Positions 59,675 through 64,000 of a stretch of DNA of 64,000 nt are shown here, piece by piece. The stretch covers positions 21,499,912-21,563,911 of the forward strand of contig NC_052482.1 of NCBI RefSeq assembly GCF_009730915.1. The letters are read 5' to 3'. Numbering within the stretch: the first letter of the stretch is position 1; the number at the start of each line of letters is the position of its first letter. The translations under genes and the position numbers were made by a program. The notes beneath the pieces are model-generated. The model was not told the origin of the DNA and did not search any database. It was given only the letters and a program-made list of their open reading frames with translations. This DNA comes from Dioscorea cayenensis subsp. rotundata (Eukaryota; Streptophyta; Magnoliopsida; Dioscoreales; Dioscoreaceae).

Positions 59675-60720
59675 AGGCATGGAAACCATAATTAAGTTGC
59701 TTTAGAATCAGTTTCTTACTATGATGTTGAAAATATGGGAAGATCCATGAACAATAGAGCTTGACCTGGACTTAAGGCAATCATTCTATCTGTTTGGATT
59801 GGGAAGTACTTTTCTTGCTGAGCAAATATGTTTGATTGGTCTTGTATTTTGGACATTTCTAAGATGCCTATGACTACATTTACATTGTGAAGAACTTTCT
59901 AATTTTTTTTTTTTATATAAAAACACATAGAAAAACAGGGATTTTGGAGAAAACACACATAATAATCATTTATGCTGTCATGAGCGGGAAGCAACATATG
60001 CAATCAAATGTACATTTTTTAACAATCCAAGATTTCCCAGGGTTTGGTGGTGTGTGTATATATATATATACATATTAATGTTGTTTAAATGTGCATTTAT
60101 ACCCTTTAATATGATGAGGAAGATGCTTCTCTTTCCAATGTAACAAACATCTCAGTGGCAACAGACATGATTCACTAAAGCCTGGAATTTATGTTTTACA
60201 GCATTAATTTAGTTTTCAGATTGATGTCCCCTGGTTTTGTTTTCCATTCAAATCTGCTAAATCACGGGCCTTGGCTTATGAATCAAGGATGTGAATGAAT
60301 CCAGAATGAACTCTTTAAATTTTTTCATTACTAAAAGATATTTCTTCATAATTGGTCGGCATATATTTAAAGCGATATACATGGGTGCATACATTTATGT
60401 ATACATAATTCATTTGTGATGAATTAATTAAATCATGAACCTTGGTTTATGAATTTGAAAGGGATTCCCTAAAACTTTTCATCATTGGAAACATTTTTTT
60501 GATTGATGGTTGGCATGTGTCAAAATCTCCATAAAATCTGCATGTATTCAATTGTGATGTATTGATGTCAAATCTAGTCTTAATTGCTCAAAACCACTGT
60601 ATGGTATCTTTCACAGCCGCAGGGAATTAGTTTGCCATGTATAACATCTTCATGATTGAAAAAATATAAACATTCAAATTGTCAAGCATGGCTTGTCATT
60701 TTGATCTTATCTGCATCAAG
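59675..60720. repeat. Left copy of an old tandem duplication
   Basis: Blocks match the right copy in order: ATGGAAACCATAAT (59689) with ATGGAGACCATAAT (60865); TTGTTTAAATGTGCATTTA (60082) with the same at 61588; CAACAAACATCTCAGTG; CTAAATCACGGGCCT..GCTTATGAATCA (60255) with CTAAATCATGAACCT..GCTTATGAATCA (61729); and TATCTTTCACAGC..GAATTAGTTTG (60605) with 62370. No coding signal. Confidence 0.75.
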
Positions 60721-60854
60721 GGATCCATATGTTTCTTAATTTTCTCAGCTAACATAACTTTGTGAGTTTCTCATGGATCATGTTGGAAGTGTGTTCGTGT
60801 TCTTACACTAAACAAGTATTAGCTTTTTTCCTATCAGGCTTAATTTCTTGCTTC

Positions 60855-62460
60855 TTTGAAGTCATGGAGACCATAATCTGAGTTGGTTTAGAATTATTTT
60901 GTTATCTCTTACATTACATTGCATTAAGGCTTATAAGATGATTTAAAGGACTTGAGAAGAAACAAGATGATGAAAATATTGGAAGATTCATTAGTGACAA
61001 AGTTAACCGGGAATCATTTTATCTATTTGAATTCGTAACTGCTTCATTTCAATTGTGAAGAGTTTCTAATTTTATAAAAAAAAAAAAATGCAAATAGAGA
61101 TTTAGATTTAGAACACAACACATATATAATAGACCTTTCTTCTGTTATAAGCATCTATTCACAACACACACACACACACACACACACACAAAGAAACATA
61201 CATTTCTATTTCATTTTGCAACATATGAACCTTCAGGTCTAGTCTTCATTCTCCTTCATGAGCAATAGCAAGGTTTTCCCTGGATGAATGCTCATGTTGG
61301 TTGATGTTAGGCCTTTAATCCACATGCCAGTGGACTGTTGGCCTTTCTTTGGACATGGTATCAAATTTTGAGCCTCAAAGCATTGGATTGTAGTAGGAAA
61401 ATGACTATGAATCTATAATAGAACATCACAAACAAATATTGGAGTCCTGATGGATACCATGGCTAGAAATGCCTTACCACAATGGCCTTTCAATTAGAGT
61501 AACTAGATGATGATGGCACTATCTCCTTATCCTTGGTTTGAAGGGGTGTACATATATATATAGGAGGAGAGGCATTCTTGGTATTAATTTTGTTTAAATG
61601 TGCATTTAAACCCTTTTAATGTGATTGGGGAGAAGTTTCTTTCTTTCTTTCTTTTTTTTTTTTTCTTTTTTTAAGGCAACAAACATCTCAGTGACAGCGG
61701 ATTGATTCAATTCAATACAATCATATCCGCTAAATCATGAACCTCAGCTTATGAATCATGCTGGTGAATGTATCCGAAATTAATTCTGTACATTTTTTCT
61801 TTTATTGCTAAGAATATTTCTTCATAAATGGTTGGCATGTATATAGATATTTTGATTTATTATGAATTTACTGTCAAATCTATCCATTAAAATTTGCTAA
61901 TTTATAAGCATTAATTTATGAATCAAGTTGGTGAATGAATCTGAGTGCATTTTCTATTACTTTTGCTCACAGGAAAATATTTCAACATAAATAGGTGGGA
62001 TATATCAAAATTTTCAATATACTATGTATGTATTCATTTGCGATAAATTGCTTTCATATCAACCACTGCTATAACATGTGAGTTGGTATTCCATTTCCTT
62101 TTCAGGTCGAGAGTTTGAATCTGTTTGAGAGTTTGATTTTGTAGGTTTTTATTTTTATTTTTACAAGGTGGATAAACCACATGCATTAAAATAAAAATAA
62201 TAAAAGGTACAACAATCCTCCCACTAGCTGTGGAAACAAAAGACGAACGAACATAAATGGAGAAACAACGGGTTTGTAGCGTTATTCACATTCATCAACC
62301 AAAAAGAAAAAAAGTGCGTTCATATCTACAATTAACTAGGTGTGTGACCTATGAATAAAAACATTGTATAATATCTTTCACAGCATTGGAGAATTAGTTT
62401 GTCATATATGATACATAATTGAGGAAATATACACACTGAGATTATCAAGTACGTATGATA
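60855..62460. repeat. Right copy of the tandem duplication, expanded by an insertion
   Basis: Offsets from the left copy rise from about 1.18 kb to 1.5 kb and then 1.76 kb, because this copy holds extra DNA, including the LINE tail at 62140-62335 and a (CA)n run at about 61165-61191. Confidence 0.72.
62140..62335 (-). mobile_element. Short LINE 3' end
   Basis: On the minus strand the piece ends ATGCATGTGGTTTATCCACC followed by TTGTAAAAATAAAAATAAAA, a poly-A-like tail. It interrupts the right copy of the tandem duplication, so it inserted after the duplication. Confidence 0.5.
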
Positions 62461-63093
62461 TTTGTTGGCTAGTGGACTTGCTCGTCCTGCTCTCTGGTTA
62501 TTGTATCTCTTTATTTTTTTAATAAATGTGGTAAATCTATTTTGTCATATATATATATATTTTGATATTACTAAATCTCCTAAAAATCAAAGTCATTCAA
62601 TAACATTAATTAGCGTCCTCTTGCATACTTGGTGTTGTATATATAGTTTAATTTTAGTCAACTAGAACTGCACCCATTTTAGAAAATTATATCTTTAATT
62701 TGTGGCACGGCTTATAATCACAACCATTGCATTGTAATATTTGACATATTTTACTGTTTTAGAAATATGAATATTGATTTGATATATTTTCTAAATTAAG
62801 AGATCTCTAAACCCACAACCAACATTTCTCTTTAATTGCTATTTTTTTTTTATAATAATCTTCGCTCATACTACATTTTATTTTATTTTTCTTATTTCAT
62901 TGATAAGAAATAGCAAAAAAGAAATGTTAAGACTAAATAAATAAAATCCTAGACAAGCCCCAACATGCCCAAGTACAAACACAATGAAGCCTAATCTAAT
63001 TAATAATATCCACTCCATGGTGTTGTTGCACTATGTTTTATTGATCCTTACTCATCATCTACATGCATGCATACATACATACATGCAAGAGAA

Positions 63094-63198
63094 ACAAATA
63101 GCAAGGGAGACAATGAACACAACCTCTGAGCTAATGGTAAGAACAATTGAACAAATAGCAAGGGAGACAATGAACACAACCTCTGAGCTAATGGTAAG
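63094..63198 (+). repeat. Two-copy direct repeat, period 57 bp
   Basis: ACAAATAGCAAGGGAGACAA, then TGAACACAACCTCTGAGCTA, then ATGGTAAG occurs at 63094-63141 and again, without change, at 63151-63198. The repeat is recent. The period is a multiple of three and the local frame stays open, but no gene is recognised here. Confidence 0.85.
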
Positions 63199-64000
63199 TA
63201 AGAGTAATGCTATATAGAGCCAGAACTCAAAACCAAACCCAATAGTTAACAACTGCTGCATTGTAAGGAGCCTTCCATGATGAACCAACCCCCTCCCTGG
63301 CTATGCTAACTGACAGTGACTTCCTCTAGCTCTAGAATATTCTTTCTCTTAATTAACCACACAATAATAACTCATTAACACTAATTAATTAATCCACATA
63401 TCTCTGATACATAAAAGCTGACACCTTTCCAACACTCAGTCAGTACAATTGATAGGACTCAGAGCTGACACCTGGCTCCCTTCTCTCTCTCCCTCTTTCC
63501 CCATCTATCTTTCTATCTCTTTCTGTCATTCTAACAATTGCTTAATTACTAAGTTCAAATGCTTCAATTAAAACATATATATATATATATATATATACAA
63601 AGAAAGAGAGAGAGAGAGAAAAAGAGAGAATTAAAGGTGGACATTGTTGGGTATAACTTGAAAGGGAGAAAAGAGAGTGGAAGAAGTAATACCAGTTTGG
63701 AAAGCATTAAGTTTGTTCTTCTTGGCGGTTGTGGGATGTCAGCTTCATTCAGTAGTCTCTAGCTTGCTTCTGTTATATATATATATATATATATATAAAT
63801 ATTTATATAAAAGAGAAACCTTGTAGTAAACGCAACAGATATCCTAGCTATTATATATATATACCCAAGCTACAATGGTTGGCCATATATCCATATACAT
63901 CTTCTTTCTTGGGCACTGATCATTCCCAAACAAGAAGGTTCTCCTCTCTCCTTTTCTCCTTTCTTTTCTAGTTTCATCTCATGCACTTCTCTGGCAACTC
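63199..64000. other. Right edge of window, no gene recognised
   Basis: Pyrimidine-rich CTCTCTCC stretches (63480-63530), (TA)n at 63571-63597 and 63775-63797, and (GA)n near 63606. The CT-rich end could be the leader of a gene that starts beyond base 64000. Confidence 0.4.

Noticed and set aside
62070-62155. tRNA-derived SINE (B-box-like GGTCGAGAGTTTGAATC)
   Set aside because: The B-box resemblance is partial, no convincing A-box is seen, and the adjoining A-rich tail is better explained by the LINE end.
63199-64000. Primary microRNA near the right edge
   Set aside because: The CT-rich and TA-rich stretches give no foldback with a known mature miRNA that I can recognise.

Overview
This is a plant nuclear genome window. 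Genes are split by GT..AG introns in AT-rich DNA, and the families are plant-specific or plastid-targeted: RLCK-VII kinase, alpha-expansin, FDM/XS-domain protein, LISCL-type GRAS factor, telobox telomere-binding protein and plastid YidD. MITEs and LINE tails are also present. A non-grass monocot is my best guess, from the transposon types and the C-rich codons of the 58 kb gene, but I cannot name a species.

Layout. 0.2-2.2 kb (+): 3' part of a PBL/APK1-type receptor-like cytoplasmic kinase. 3.1-12.6 kb: one large decayed Mutator-like element (MULE) with a 9-bp target duplication. It carries a broken transposase (+) facing a broken Ulp1/C48-type protease (-), plus unusual TTTAAAC-rich spacer arrays and an internal duplication. 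13.7-15.0 kb (+): short FDM-like XS-domain protein (RNA-directed DNA methylation family) lacking its usual C-terminal half. 16.8-17.7 kb (-): alpha-expansin. 21.1-23.7 kb (-): rhomboid-like intramembrane protease. 25.0-29.2 kb (-): telomere-repeat-binding protein. 33.5-35.1 kb (-): a 79-residue single-TM protein in two exons. 35.7-39.3 kb (-): DDX31/Dbp7-type DEAD-box helicase with two apparent single-base insertions. 39.4-45.2 kb: gene-poor, with minisatellites and MITEs. 45.2-48.4 kb (+): SCARECROW-like GRAS factor with a promoter dense in ACGT/G-box cores. 50.4-51.8 kb (-): plastid YidD. 52.3-54.3 kb (-): MPP6, an exosome cofactor. 55.0-57.0 kb (-): NAD(P)-binding atypical SDR (At5g02240 type). 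58.2-59.3 kb (+): predicted plastid ICMT/phospholipid-methyltransferase-like membrane protein. 59.3-64 kb: gene-free, with an old tandem duplication, a LINE tail and short tandem repeats.

The genes do not form one pathway; this is ordinary plant gene order. Three encode RNA or ribosome-biogenesis factors (XS/FDM, DDX31, MPP6) and three encode membrane proteins probably in organelles or secretory compartments (rhomboid, YidD, ICMT-like). The parts most worth a second look are the MULE with its protease cargo and strand-consistent TTTAAAC arrays, the truncated FDM paralogue beside it, the miR164-like complementarity in the telomere-binding gene, the frame breaks in the helicase, and the small TM gene.
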